Made by a program: the position numbers and the translations under genes
The notes under the pieces: generated by a model
The model's input: only the letters and a program-made list of their open reading frames with translations
The model's database searches: none
What the model was told of the DNA's origin: nothing
Part shown: one piece after another, positions 25,701 to 40,200 of the stretch
Layout: each line of letters begins with the position of its first letter
Position numbering within the stretch: position 1 is the first letter of the stretch
Source of the DNA: Varroa destructor
Taxonomy: Eukaryota > Arthropoda > Arachnida > Mesostigmata > Varroidae
Assembly: GCF_002443255.2 (NCBI RefSeq)
Contig: NW_019211457.1
Location: 35,408,105-35,472,104, forward strand
Length of the DNA: 64,000 nucleotides
Direction of reading: 5' to 3'

Positions 25701-27329
25701 CAAAGATGACAGTGCGTCTTCAACGGTAGTGTCTGTTAAGCAGGAGTCAATGGAAGATAATAACAACACGAGTGTTAATATAATACAATCGACTGGAGGC
25801 GGAGAGAGCCAGCACACCACTGTTCAGCACCATCAACATGCACAAATAACTGGTCTTGGAGGACAAAATGGGCAGGTAGCTAGCCCCCGCAAGAAGCCAA
25901 GAAAACAACTGCTGCAGATGGCCGAGGGCGAGACCGCAAATGTAATATGTACCGGCGCGATCACAACGAAACGGAAAGAAAACGGCCGTGGAGAGACTCT
26001 GGTGGAACGCGAACCCGCGGGCAGCCCTGGAGCGGGGAAACATCCGCCACAGCAGCAGCGGCCGCAGTTATTTGGTGCACAGTTCCAGCCAAATTGGAAA
26101 GCGCGACTCAATCATTTTGTGCATCATTCAGACGTCCGGAGTAGAGATGATAAGCGGCCAACAGTAAATGAGCTTGCCAACCAAAAGTGCGCCGCTCAAA
26201 GAGCACACGGGTGGAAGGTTTGTTTTATTTTTTTGATATACCTTTGCTGTAAGAGTGTTTATATAATAATTAGTCAACAACGAAATGTTTGAGAGGACAT
26301 TTGCAAATACTATAAATATGTGTACAAATATTAACACGGTATAAGAGAAAGAAAGTTTCGCAAATTTGAGTAACATTGGATTTTGTCTTTGGCCTTTGTA
26401 GTCTTCGCGGATACCTAAGAAGGCTGCGTAAGAAAAGAATACTAAACTACTTCCATTACCTTGGTAGACATGGCCCATAGCAAATACCAGTGCTTGTAGA
26501 TGACATCGAATCACTTTCTATTTCTACTAATAATCTATTCAACTTTCTGTTACAGCTTTATCACATTAAGGGTCAGGTGGAAGAAGTAGAGACAATAGAG
26601 TCAGATGTGTTCCAGAGATTCAGTAAGATTCTCGACGAGTTCGAGAATTCAACTAACCATAGACCCTCCGAAGGTAGCGGGACCTCTCATCTTTCACCAG
26701 AAGATGAAAAAATGTTTAATAAAATTACTGACCTCATAAAGGTAAGTTTTCCGAGTATCAAGTCTAAGTTTCGCGTCTAGAAAACTTTCGAGAAAACTGA
26801 ATATTACTTCAAGATGAAATTGGTAGATATAACATATGTGGATTAAAAAGTAATTGTCACATAATTTCTTACAAGATTCTTTGTGAATTACAAGCCTCAC
26901 CAGACTTAGAGAAGCCTTCAAGGGTATGCTCTTAGGATTTTCTTATCGTGGTTGGTATGGGTTTACAAGAAGTTTGCCATTGACGTGGAGTTTATACCAC
27001 AAGATATAGAGAGCGTTTATTATTTTTCTTTCGCAGCAATTTATTGTAATTGTCTGATGGAGCTCCACCTTTCGGCAATGATGATAAGCATCACTTTAGT
27101 TATTTCAAGCTCAATTTACTGTATATGTTAGGGTTCACTACCTAATGCCAAGATGTCATTATTGTGCGGTATCTTGCAGGGCAACCTTCAACGGAGCAAA
27201 ATAATGCAAGATCAGGTGGGCGAGGTAAAAAAGCAGCTTGTGAAAGTTCTCGATCACAAGCCACGCGTGCTCGATGTGATTGGCAAACACGTCAGTAAGC
27301 GCCCTCTTAAGAAACGAGAGAAGCTATGA
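22753..27329 (+). CDS. SAP130: Histone deacetylase complex subunit SAP130
   Basis: SAP130 is a nuclear subunit of the Sin3A-HDAC corepressor complex. Coding exons: 22753-24072, 24670-26217, 26556-26741 and 27180-27329 (stop TGA). All junctions are phase 0 GT..AG, giving about 1067 residues (human 1048). The start is fixed by an in-frame TGA just upstream (22740). The first two-thirds is low-complexity, rich in Ala, Thr, Val, Pro and Gln, as in the family. Recognisable landmarks are RPSILRKRPAT, SPRKKPRKQ (probable nuclear localisation), and the conserved C-terminal domain with FQPNWKARLNHFVHHSDVR, ELANQKCAAQRAHGWK, ITDLIKGNLQRSKIMQDQ and KVLDHKPRVLDVI, ending in KKREKL. A short poly-Ala run is encoded by pure GCA repeats near 25540. 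The coding exon starts at an acceptor at 22681, so the 5' UTR is spliced. Confidence 0.95.
25543..25563 (+). repeat. (GCA)n run within SAP130 coding sequence
   Basis: A short run of CAG/GCA triplets encodes an alanine tract in the disordered part of SAP130. It is likely length-variable. Confidence 0.7.
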
Positions 27330-29880
27330 AAATGTATTGCCAGACTCGCGACTTTTGAGTTTAAGGTGGCAGTCTGTTTCATTGAATTTGTTGTTGCGGA
27401 ATTAACTCCATTTGACGGCTTCACCGCTGAATATTACAATATTCAACAAAAAGTCATTTAAAGACAATAGTAAGGCGGTTTCGCATGTTGCTTTGTCTAT
27501 GTCATTGCCGTTACGACATTATCCCCAGATATATTTCGTTTTTACTGCGCTGCATTTTTGTTCCACCAGATTAAACTGTACAAATCGATACTCTTTTACG
27601 CGCCGAGGAGTGCGCAGACTTTACGACCGTATGAACTCTCCCACAATAATATTAATGTCGGTAAATTCAAAACAAGCCATAGAAGCTAGTTGTATATAAA
27701 CCCACTACTATTTTTCATAGGGTCATTACCTAATTTTAATACAGATATTGTTTCTAAAATCTTTAACCACTTAAAAGTTTGTACAGAAAAAAAAACGTAT
27801 CTGGTATTCAATTGCCATATATACTAACGAGAGCATTTTGTCAATTTTTTGTTAACTGCAAGCCCCAAGAATTCCTTGTGTTCATCGTCAACGTTATCCA
27901 GTCTCGTTTCTAATGAAAGTGACTTCCGCCTTTCATGTAGTTTTCATTTTTTTTTAGATGTACATCGTACGCATCTTAACGATAAAAGCTTATAATTATA
28001 TCGCATTTGACCACAGATCAAAGATTAAGTCAGTAGCCAAATCGATTATGTATGTGACAGCTATCTATTTGTACGTATTGGGGGATTTGAACTGGTTCTT
28101 GTCAACTCAGAAGCGATATCCTTATGAAGTCTATACTCAACGTTTCTCATCAAAACGTTTATTGCCAGTATAGATTATGTGACGCACCTGGCATTGAAGT
28201 TTCGATAATTTTTATCAATCCACCCAACTGTCACTGAAAAAGGTAGAAGCAATGTATGACCTCGCTGCTGTGGGCCCAGTTTTTTTTCTGTTCATAAGCT
28301 GACAGTGCAGGGTGAGAAACAATTGTGATTCTGAGCGACTGAGGTCGCCGAGCTTCATCTGTGGCCCTCTTAGTCACCGACTACAATACTTGTGTATTTT
28401 TGTATCAAAACAGCAAGACCAAGACCAAGAGGTTCACCGACCAATAAGACCTAACTGTCGTTTGTATACGGTTTTTGCATACCTCTAAGTATATCTGGCT
28501 GACTTTTGTGGATGCCTTCATACGACGGTAACCTAAAAAGTAGCAGGAAGTAACAAAAGACGAGATGTCAACAGCAAGCATGTACAGGACAAAAAGTCGA
28601 CCTGCGATACTGGCTCAGAGCTGGAGTTAACGGCCGGCCATGTCAAGAGCTCCGGTGTTGTGAGGCGAGTGACTAAAGTGCGAATTGGCAAATACTATTA
28701 GTAATTGTTGTTTAAGCTAAAATGCAGGCTTTAGAGTAGCGGGCAAGTCACTGCTCGTTTGTCGGAAAATGTTAAAGAGTTTGTGTATCGAATTTTGCTC
28801 TCTGACCAAGGATGTCGAATATAGCTAACCAAAAATTAGTCAATCTGTTCGAATCCAATGCAAAAGTAGGAGGCATTTAGAGAAGCTATGGAGTACCACA
28901 TTAATGCCATGCCGCATTCCATTTTTAAATGCCCCCAGCCTTTTCGCAGACATGAAAGAAGTATACAAAAGTATCGTCATGCGCTTAAAATCCCGGGTCG
29001 TACTAGGGTATATTTAAGCTCAACCGTAATAGAGCCCAGCTCGCCTCGAACATAGCAGAGTGATATGTATATATCAGATTAAATAACCTTTACCCTAACA
29101 ACAGCAACAATAACAACAACAACAACATTCATCCAATTTGTGATCTCGAAGTAGACTCTCCCTGTACATATATAAGTGACTCTTAAAACATGGAAACATG
29201 CTTTTCTACTATAGAGGCAGTTATCCTATTTTATAGACGATAATATTGATATTGATGCAATAGATGTATAGATTTGTACATGTTGGATATAGTCTGCTGC
29301 TAAGTGCGAGAGTCGCTGGTAGAAGCGAATCGAGATGAAGCTGTGAGCGGTCAGGATGTGACGAAATAACACGGTTTATGCCGTACATCGGCTGTGCCCA
29401 TATCTAGCTCCGTTAAGTCGTTGCTACGATGGCACGCGCTGTGGCATGCTGGCGCTGTGTGTGACATACCCCAACGCGCAAATACCAATAGCGTTTTTCT
29501 ATTATTAGTATTTGACATATTACGGTTTGCTGGGAAAGAAAAAGCGGAGGACTGGTTTGCTGTTAATATTTATGCAGATAACGTGAGGTCCGTGCAACTG
29601 TTTGTTAGAACCGAGAAAACGAAAAACGGGCTGCTATTTCTTGTTGATTTGGACTTTGCGTAATTTAAAATTTATTGGGAATCTCACAAAATGTATTGGA
29701 ATTCACAGAAAAATGGAACTGTAATATACCTAAATCCCTTAGATTATTCGTGCATCTATCTAGGCCCTGGTGACCTATTACAGTTATATATTATCAGCTA
29801 AACACTTGTGGCACAGCGTGGCAGAACGTTCTCGAAATACCATATTTTCTATCGGCTATATACACACAACATATATATAT
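27330..29880. other. Intergenic stretch after SAP130
   Basis: The first few hundred bases should be SAP130 3' UTR; an ATTAAA at 27570-27575 could be its polyadenylation signal. Open frames here (27412-27699, 27958-28173, 29394-29663, all plus) carry no domain I recognise. An AAC-rich microsatellite sits at 29101-29127. Confidence 0.45.
29101..29127. repeat. (AAC)n microsatellite
   Basis: Imperfect CAA/AAC triplets, with AAC repeated without interruption at the 3' end. Confidence 0.8.
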
Positions 29881-29989
29881 ANNNNNNNNNNNNNNNNNNN
29901 NNNNNNNNNNNNNNNNNNNNNNNNNNNNNNNNNNNNNNNNNNNNNNNNNNNNNNNNNNNNNNNNNNNNNNNNNNNNNNNNNTATATATA
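29871..29989. other. 100-N assembly gap inside a (TA)n array
   Basis: Positions 29882-29981 are 100 Ns, a nominal gap size. Both edges are alternating TA (29871-29881 and 29982-29988), so the assembly probably broke inside a long TA microsatellite. The true length is unknown. Confidence 0.97.
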
Positions 29990-32900
29990 CGATTTTTAAG
30001 ACGAAGCTGGCTGCACAGTTTTGCTTCATGTATTAGTTGATCAAGCTTGTTCTGATTTGATGAAGATTAACAATTTCCTGAAATCAACCTTTCCCTACTG
30101 CATCCGGTGGGTACGCGTCGTGTACCCCGTGTCTTGAACATGAACTAAGACGTTCTCGCGCTGAACTGTATAGGCCATAATGTATAATATTAGATGTAAA
30201 AGTAACAAATCTAATTTCGCGCGTGGTATGGCGAGATCCAGCAGGGTCTTCGTTGTAACAGATTATGTAAGAAAACCGCAAAACGAGATTTGCATTAATT
30301 GAATTTATTAATATTATTATAAGTAAAATGAAAATAAATATTACAAACATTTATGTTCGGTTCTTTCTTTAAATAGTCGCTGTTAATTTTGCAAGCTTAA
30401 AAATGCTAAAAAATGATCTGATACCTTAATTATCACAAAGATCAAAAATAAAGCCTAGAACAGTGGGCCAAGCTCGACATCAGCGTACCATCGACGCAAA
30501 AGGTGCATTCACTGAGGTCATTGAATGCGTACAATTCTAACCATGCACAAAAAAAATGTAATACAGGTGCGCAGCATCCGGATCTAAATCATCAGCAATG
30601 GTGTACCATAAGCTGCGGCGCTACAGTAGGACGGTCAACGATAAATCAATCTAGCTATTAAGTCATAACTGTTACATGTTCTGTATTAGGTGGTTTTGAC
30701 AGGTTTTTTTTTGACTTCTTACTCATAAAAACTACAGTATTTTTCCTTGAGAGAATCATAGAAAAGAATCATCAAAAAGACAACTTAATCCATGTAATAA
30801 GGTCTGAAGCTTGAGGTTAACGCAAAAGACAATACTAAGAAGGTGAAGAATGGCGTTATAGTCATAAAATAGGTTATCGTGCAAAGAGCAGCGGCGTTGT
30901 TTCCACCAACTTGGCACCATTTTTTTGTGAGTTAATTACTATACTCTTGTTGTTTATATTTAGAGCGTAATGAGCTTTTGCTAACGGCAATAGCACGATA
31001 GTGGGAGACGAGTGCACTAAAAGCAAGAATAAAGAAAAATTTGTTTGGCGCTGTTTCAGTCACTTCTGGCTAAAAATTCAAGCCTCGAATAATGTCGGAT
31101 GAGCTTGAGTACTATGTCTAAACGATTGTGTAATAGCTCAGATGTCCTCCTTGCTCTGCAGGAGCGTTTCTTATTTTACGTCCTAAAAATAGAGAATCAA
31201 CACAAGCTTAACACCAGTTTTTCCTTGGTTTAAACTCTCCTCGATATAGAACAATGCATTTATAAAAGTAAACGTCGCTGCCGATTACAGTGTCATTTAA
31301 TAATTCTAAACTATTTATTTATGTAAAATGAACACATTGGTCGCCTTTTCCTCAAAAAACACTCGAATGTTGAGTCAAGCTTTTCAAGAAGGATAAATAA
31401 GTAAATGATTACACCCTAATATTATGCTAATCACAATTTCACTAGATCTCTAATGACACTCAAAAGATTTTCTTTTTGTAGAAATTTTTAAATAAATTTC
31501 ATAGTTTACTACGCTTTAAGAGGAGAATCTCTGTTTTAGAAGTAAAAGATGGGTTCGCCACAGAAAAAGTAAAGGCACGCATACGCGTAGAAGCTTCCGT
31601 GCGAAACAAAAGTTGTCTGTGTCGTTAAGTTTGTTATTGGCTGAATGATACAGAACAAAGATCAAGCCCCATTAACGACATATACAGCACGACTCGTATG
31701 ACGAAGTAAAAAGTTACTACTCTAAAACAAAGCGTCCTAAAGACAAAAAGTAGAATTATGCAGATTCTATGACACGCAGCATCTTTGGTTCAGGCTGGTA
31801 TTGGCGTTATATTTTGTAATATAATATATCGGAATGTTATACTCATTGCCTTAAAGATATTTTAAAATCGTGCGCATAAATTACAACTTTAATCTCTAAT
31901 ATGGATGATGCCAACCGATACTAATGGACTAATATTACCTTTTGTCGTTCATATTTAGATTGACTATTTTAATCTGATACTAAGTTGGGATAAAGTGTAA
32001 AATATAGGAGGATAACAGAGTCTTGCGTGTTTATGCCTTTGCATATATATATATATATATATATATATTGCAGTAATGCCCAAATTAAGCCGCTTCACAT
32101 CTGGTGCTCTATAACTCTATCCTTATTTCAGCACAAGAGATTTTTGTTGATTAGTAATTCTTGTTTCTCCGTACGAATTGGAACCAAATGCAGAATAGAT
32201 GCAACTTATTATTTTGACATTATATAGTATCCCTTATTTTGTGTTTGTGAACCTTGGTTTCAATATTTAAACAACATGTTTTGCTTTATTTGTTTTAAGA
32301 AATAAAGCATAGGAAACCCAGCGATGCATGTGCGAATAAGAAGTGTTGAATTAGGCAAAAAAAGTGAGTTCGTAGCAGTGGTTACACTTGCGTATTTCCA
32401 TGACTGGTGCAGGGTTTAAATCATGCATAGTGAATGCTAATCTAACCGTATGTGTTACTTCCTTCTAGTGGTTTCCGTCACAGTTTTTTATTATATCTTT
32501 TCTTAATATTTAACAATTTTGGACCTCTGTCCTCCGTTCATCGACCCAATGAGTTGTAATGTCAAAGGTTACACCAGAACTCGTTTCTTGCTTTGGTATA
32601 CATGCCGGTGGCAATAACCACACCAACAAAAATACATCGCTTTACTGACGTACACCGGCCGCAAAACCACTGCAAAAGTGGAAGCTTCGTTGGTTGTCGT
32701 TGTCGCGTCATTGTTATTAGAAGCTCATGATGAGATGGTGATCATGATAATGATAAGCTGATGATGATATACCTATGCGCTTATGTTATTTTAAGGTTTT
32801 ATCACGCCAAAAAGCTAAACGAACAGTCACGTTACAGTCGCAGCCCATACGACGACATTGGCTGAAACCTAGTCCGCTACGAGTTCAAAATATTTTTTTC

Positions 32901-34200
32901 TCCGCCCTAATATTTAAGTGAAGCATTCACTGTAGTCAGTTTATTTAATGTGTAGTTTATGATATGACTTTTTAGTGGGGTAGTTTATGCTAATTGCTAA
33001 TACTTTGCTTGTATTATTTTTTAAATTACAGCAAATTAAGAGAAACGTTTCTGCTATAAATCCGAGACTAATCTAAGACATCCATTTTGTACCCCTGAGT
33101 ATATATTACGAAGCCAACTTAAACGCAAAGTTGCATATTATTACTTAAGCAAAATTACATAAGGTCTGTTTCATCTCACCCATTTTTAAGTAGAAGATGC
33201 GCTGGTATGTATCTAATTCGTTGAGCTTTGTAACCCGATTTAAGCTTTTGCCTGAATGAGTCATCGCCTCACACATACGATCATTTAGGTTCTACAGAGA
33301 CTGAATCGGGCCTTTGCAAACGTACAAGGGATAACGAAGATACAACACTTATTTAATTTTTTTTTTATTCACACAGGTTATGCAAGCTAAACATCTAAGG
33401 TATCTGCAAAAAAAGATTAGCTCACTTTCACCCTCCTGCTGAATAGGGTTAGATAATGCGAGTGAGCACTTTCATACCGAAAAACCTGTCCACACAAAGC
33501 AGTTTGTTTTAATTACTGTAATTTTTCCGTTGTTGTCGAGAAACTTGTATGCTGTACCTAGTGTCAAAGTTTAAAATATTTTGTTTGCAGCTGTTTTGCA
33601 GCGTATATTGATGCATCGCTGTCGATATGCATTTCCATACTAGCATATCCTGTTCCCTGGAAGGAAATAGCGGCTCCAGCAGACTAGGCACAACTGACGG
33701 GCCTCCGAACGATTTTTTTCAAGATATTCCACGATGTCGTCGAAACCTCTCAACATTATTATATGCGTATTCTGCAAAGTTACGTCGACGCAAAATTACA
33801 GATGTAACAGTCTCTTGCATAGGCTACCTTCTTCTATTCTTATAATCCTAATAATAATCCTCTATTATTCATGAAAATCATAATGTATCTTATAACGCGA
33901 TATTTCTATGCACACGGTAAACATGCACTGTTTTCTACTGCTCCTCTATGAAAAAGCCTCCTCTTTCAGTTCTCGATCTTCACGCATCTTGTCCATTCCG
34001 GTTTACTCTCCTCCATCGCATGAGTAGCGACGTTGTTCTTGTGGAAACGTGCCCTCCCATATTACGCGCGTCGACTCGTCGTGAACAGCTGATGTGCCCA
34101 ACTACGCCTTCCCGAGACTGGTGGGACAAGCAAAAGACTTTGTCTTTCGTTTTGTCTGCAGTCGCGTAAAGTATTCAATTGTGTTAATCCGCAGTGTCTT
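29990..34200. other. Intergenic stretch before the SLC38 gene
   Basis: AT-rich with no recognised product in any frame; one (TA)n array at 32043-32068. The last 500 bases are less AT-rich and probably hold the promoter and 5' UTR of the SLC38 gene. Short open frames at 33627-33845 and 33948-34169 (plus) have no recognised homology. Confidence 0.45.
32043..32068. repeat. (TA)n microsatellite
   Basis: Uninterrupted alternating TA. Confidence 0.95.
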
Positions 34201-34211
34201 CCTGACAGTCG

Positions 34212-37200
34212 ATGGTGTTCTCCGGCATTCCTTCGCTCTCCGCTCCCCTCCGGTCCTCTCCTATAAGAAGCACAACAGCCAACAGCATACCCCAACACAC
34301 CTTCTCCTTGACCGAGGAGACCTGCGCAACCGATGTACTTAAGCCAACCGAAAACCAGCCTATTTGGTATTACACCGATCGAGCTTCACAACGCGTTAGT
34401 TGCCTCAATAGACCTTATAGTGTAAATCAAGAGGCTGGAGCACACTGTGCAAGCGGATTTTCACAGGGTGCACCTTGTAGTGGTTCGTCTATTGCGCGTG
34501 ATTGTGACAACGAGTCCCCACTGTCGATCAGCGGCAGGGACGAAGTTTGTAGAAACGTGGAGGTCGAGAGGTTGAGGGAGACCTGTCAAGTTCTCTTCAG
34601 CAATCCTCTTGCACCCCCAAAAATGGCTGCAAACGGCAAGCGTGCTTTCATGCTCTCGGCTGGGCTACACACCAGCGGAATCGACAGCTCATTAAAATCA
34701 GGCTACACAGCGGAAAGTAGTTGCGAAACAAACACTAACTTGCTAGGAGCTCAGCTTCGACAGCGGTCTACATCAGCTCGACAATTTCTGTCATCCTTCA
34801 ATTCCTCTATTGAGTATACTACCTACTTAGGATGGCATACGCTTAGCAGTGACCTTAGTGAAAAGATTCGCCAGGGCTCAATAAGAGTAAATCGCCATAA
34901 TACCTTGGAGTATGCCACTATTGATGAGGAACGCGCTCATGGGGACAAGGTACCTTTGCTTAGACGTGTACAGTCGTCAGGTTCAATGCAAGGTAAATAT
35001 ATAGAGTGACGAAAGCAAGTCGTTTATCGAGACGTGCTATATTATCAATTTGTTCTACCTTTCATTATGCGGTAAACGTAGCTTTGCTTGATCTTAAAAT
35101 GTATCAAAGGCACACTCAAGGTCTAGAGAATACATTCAAAGATCCCCTCTAAGAAGTTGACTTCGAAAATAGCGATCAACTATTCTTTCGAGCACGTGTA
35201 ACACTATAATAGTTCTCGATTTTGAACATAGTGGTAGCTTGCTTGTTTAGAAATTCGCCATTTTATAGGTATGTGGATTTAGTGGAGTATTTGGCAATAC
35301 ACTTCACCGAATCTTATCGTCCCACATGTCCTTGTGACGTAAAAGGAAGTACGATCAGTATATTCTAAAGCGTTTTCAGCAACACTTCGATGCAACAAAG
35401 CGATCCGTGTCTTTTTTGCGCAGCTGCTTTATGAGGAAGCATTGGTTATTGCCCATATGTATCTTAGATATTGCTGTATGCTAAGCACAACAAGCGTTCC
35501 AATTCTACCTTGCCTTTTTACGTACAAATAAAAAGTGCATAAATATTGTATATACGACGACCAAAGGCACAAGTCGATGAGCTAATATTAAAGGTTGAGT
35601 CAGCTATAGAAAATCTTTAATTCAGGATTCCATAGAGAAATGTAATCGCCTGCTCGGTACGCCTGTATCACCTAACTTCAAAAGCAATTATTAAATAGTT
35701 CTGCGCTGTTCAAAGCTTGAAGTATTTCTTAAAAAGACTAGAGCTATCTGGAAGTTGAGTCGCTTGTAACGCCCGACCTCTTCCAACTTTCGAAAGCACT
35801 GCGTACTTTGTTACTGCTACAATTTGGCATGTGATAATTACTGTTTGTTATTATCATATACATATTACATCCGTACAACAGGTAGCTTAGATGGCACTGA
35901 TTGATCTGATTAAACAACTCTAAAAACTTTGGAAAGTTACAATATATTTCTGATTGTACAGGAAAGTGCAAAACCTGCTGCTAGTTATGTATAATTGTGT
36001 TTTCATTTTAGGCATCTCATGGGAAGTGGCCGCTTTTCTCCTAGTAAATACGGCTCTGGGCGCAGGTGTTCTCAACTATCCATCGGCATACGAGAAGGCT
36101 GGTGGGATTATTGCTGCAACCATCCTTCAAGTTGTGAGTTTAAGCACCAAAAAAGTCAAGTAAAGAAATGTCTATTTTTATTAATCACGTTTCCGACACG
36201 ATTCGTCACATTCCTCAATTTTCAGTCTAACAAATACTTGCAATATGATACACACGCTGATCTACTAGTTATTCGGCCTTTATGGACTTGATTATGATCT
36301 CGTCATGTTGAACTTTGTCAGGTTAGGAAACGCCGCCTGTAGTAAGAGGCAACTCACGAATGCTAGCATCAATTCATTCAGCGGTCTCCTCTGCAGCAGT
36401 GTGCATCCGAATAGTCTGCATGCATAAACACTGAGACAAAGCGGACTATGTTTGGTATGATAGTTTGGGAGGAAAGCAGTATTCAAGATGTTTCGTCATA
36501 CGTATGTGTCTGCACAGGGCAAACGTGTGACATTTCTTGACTAAGCCATAGCTAACACTTGCTAAACCTTGCTGTGACGCATAAGCAAAATCATGGCAGG
36601 GAGGACACTAAAGGACAACCAGGTTTAATACATGTATGACTTATTTCGCATACAAAACGACTGTCATTCAAGTAGTACAAGTGTTAAGATTCTCCCACTG
36701 TGTTAATTCGAAAAAGTATGCAAAGACTGCTGTATAGATGAGGGAAAAATTTCGACCTATTAAAACATTTATATAGCTTTCATATTACAACAGCAATTCC
36801 GTCCAAATGCTGAAGCCCTGATAAGCAAACTAGGCCTAATTTCGCAGCATCTGTCATTCAAATTTCATTTATTCAAAGTGAAGGCTCGTTAAGAACTAAT
36901 CGAAATGTTGCAACGAAATAACAGCGTTAGATAAACCTCAACGACTTTTTTTCACTGCTGACAGAATCAGTATTCGTTTGTTCATCCAATGCAAACTATA
37001 AAAAAGAAAATACTGCAGTCTGACTTGTAAATTATTGGATAATTGATACGGTTGTAAATATAACGTATTTCTATCGGCTGGCTGTAAAATAGACATGACA
37101 TAATGTTATTAGGGCCCTCTCTTTGTACGAGCGATTCTCGTGCATTTATAGTTGCAATCTGGCACTGTATGCATTCGACAGTCTTCCTCCGTTCTTCAGT

Positions 37201-40200
37201 TTACTATGGTAACGCAATAACTTATGCCACTTAGTTTGTGTAGATTTAAGTAATGGGCAAACGATGCAAGATAGTATTGGTTAGGTACAAGCAGAACAGC
37301 CTCGGCACTGAAACAATTATTTGGGTTTATTGCAATCATCCGTTTATAAATGTTCTAAACAATCTGTATAAATTTTTATAGAATCTATCGTTTATTCGAG
37401 TACCTACTAAGTTAGACAGTGAATGCATCAATTCGTAATTGAAGTCAGTCAGGCGAAATACTATACTATACTATACGGTTTATTCTTACAGTCTACGATA
37501 AGAATTAGCCCTGGATGTTTTGAGTGACATTTAAATTTGGGCGAAACCGTCTTGCTTTGTTTAGCCTAACCTACGATTTTTTATTATGCAAGCATTATGA
37601 AAGGCGGTAGATACTGTTTCCCTTTTTACTCGTTAACATACATCATCTTCTTGACGCAGGTGATGATGTTTGCATTGGGTGCCACTATGATGGTTTTGGC
37701 GTATTGCTCGGATGTCAATGGCGATAGTACATACCACGATGTACTTCTCTCGACAGTCGGCCGCAAAGCACAACAATTGGCAGCCTGTTCCATTTTGATC
37801 ACGTGCTATGGAGTGTCAATTACATTCCTCATCATCATTGGTGACCAATATGACCGGTGTGAGTATATCACACATTGTCTCTTTTGAGTATACATATATT
37901 AACGCGATGTTTAAAAAATGTTTACAAATTCATATAACGAACACAAAGGAGGCCTGCATAGATGAATGGCCAGCAGCTTATATATCTTGTCTCGGTGACA
38001 TACGAGAGAAATGTCAGCTAGCACTAAGTTTACCATCTTAAACATGAGAGCAGAACCTTCGCGAACTTGAACGTTTCTCTAGCTGGTATTTTATCGATTT
38101 TCCAGTGGAATGATGTAGAAGTGAATGTTTAACTAACAGACGACAAAGACCACTGACAAGTGATAACACACGTTTGTCTGTAGATAACGGACTTCCTGTG
38201 TTTTTTTTTTTATATATTTCCAGTGTTCCTGTCGCTATTTGGTGATGGCTTTTGTCACGATTGGTATCTTTCCCGAGAGTTTACCATCGCCATCACAGCC
38301 AGCATTTTCGTTCTGCCCATCTGCTACTTTCAGAGACTGGATTTTCTTAAATATGCTAGGTTCATATTTCACACATATGATTTTTTATGTTTGCAGGATC
38401 TCTATTATATCGCAATAACTTATGCCATTTAGTTTATCCGTATCTTCTTTAGTTAGAGTACAATATCTACAGGGTAATTTTGTATGTCTCATGTCGAAGT
38501 TCTCATCGGTTCCAAACATACTTTTATTATTATGCGGCTCTATTCTAGCTCGCTGGGAATATTCGCCATGTTATATCCGGTATTCTTGACAGGCTATGTT
38601 TATTATACACGGGATATCCAATCGGAGTTTAGGGAGCCTCCACCCCTCATGTGAGTTTACTTCGAAGCTTCGGGCAATAATTCGTCTTATTTGTGTTTTT
38701 TGTGAAAACTGTTTATTAATTTCACATTCTTGACTTGACGAAGGTCAAACATTTGGGCCAAACCTATACCTTGCAGTCCACAATGTCCATGTGAGTCAAT
38801 TCAGTCGTACGATGCAAATATGCTTAATAGACGTCTCAGACGTTCCGGTATGTGGGATAAGTACGACTTCCCACTGTGTATCGATCAGGGTGATTTACTT
38901 TCTACCAGTTCCACTTCTATTGCAGATCAAGTCAAGGTTGGATGGACCTACTATCAATAGTTCCAGTAACGTGCTTCGCTTACCAAACGCACGAGGTTCT
39001 AGTACCCATTTACTGCAATATGCGAGAACGTAACGCAACATCTCTCGTTAAGGCAACGATCGTTTGTATGATTGTCTTGTTTTTAATCTACTCTGCGATG
39101 GGCACCTTTGGATTGCTTGCCTTTGGACATAATGTTAAGCCTGACATTATGCAGATGTTCGATGGACAAAGGCCTGAAGTTCTTCTTGGTAAGAAATATT
39201 TTATGTTTTTGTGAACAGAATATAGGCAGGTTGCAACATTTCGCTAATTTATTCTAGTTATCACTCTAGACCGTTTGGAAATTATGTATATTTGCATGTT
39301 TTATGTAAAAGCTCTTGTACGCGCTGCTTTTAATTGGGCACTTTTTAGTGTGTAGTTTAAAATTCTAGTAGCTTAAACGAGAAATTCTTTTATAGCGAAG
39401 GACTAAATAGTTTTAATTGCCAGAGTTGGATTGAAATCGCAGGTTTGGGTTAATCGCGGCACCTAAATATAGGCATATCATTATTGTGCTCTGTATAGAG
39501 AAGTGTAGTTCTCTTTCGTCTTTTAAGTGCATACACGATTTAGATTTTATAGTTTGTAATGTTTAGTAAATACGACACAAAAAGGCGAACGAAGGCAGTT
39601 AACATGAGTACACCGAGGTCCAAGGCCCTTGAAGAATAACGCATATTCATACTCTTCGTACATTCCCTTCTTAAGCATGGAACTAGCTTGTCACGTTTTG
39701 TAGCTCACTTTAATGTTTTACCCTTTATGCTGCCGCTATAAGCTGTTTATAGCAATTACAATGTGGATAAGAAGGAGCGGCTGAAGTTGATACATAACTG
39801 TAACATATTTAGTTAACGTAATGCCTAATATTTGGCTAAGTATTCTTATTGCGTTTAGTATATGAAATTTCCGTCAATATATTTGCAGTGGACATCGCGT
39901 TGCGTTGTTAGGGATATTTGTTCCAGAAGGAAATCTTTCGAAAAGCTTTGAACAGTTGTGTGAGGTCATAGGCTCGAAATTTTATTACAGTGTATTTGAA
40001 GCAGACGGTCTGCTGTTTTAGTGTGGGACTCACTCCCATAAATAACACCACACCGCACAATACTCAATTGAGCCTTTGTCAACTGAGAGGACTTCGCAAC
40101 ATTGTGTTTGGTGTATAAGAGCTTTACAGCCGAGTCAATTGTCACAAGAGTTTGGTTGAACTTCGACCAGAAAGAGCTAAATCAAAATACATTCTCCCGT

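Noticed and set aside
25158..26111. Minus-strand open frames over SAP130 exon 2
   Set aside because: Antisense shadows of the real coding frame; composition reflects Ala/Thr/Val codons.
34062..34342. Open frames on both strands around the SLC38 start
   Set aside because: They overlap the conserved-phase first exon and show no recognised domain.
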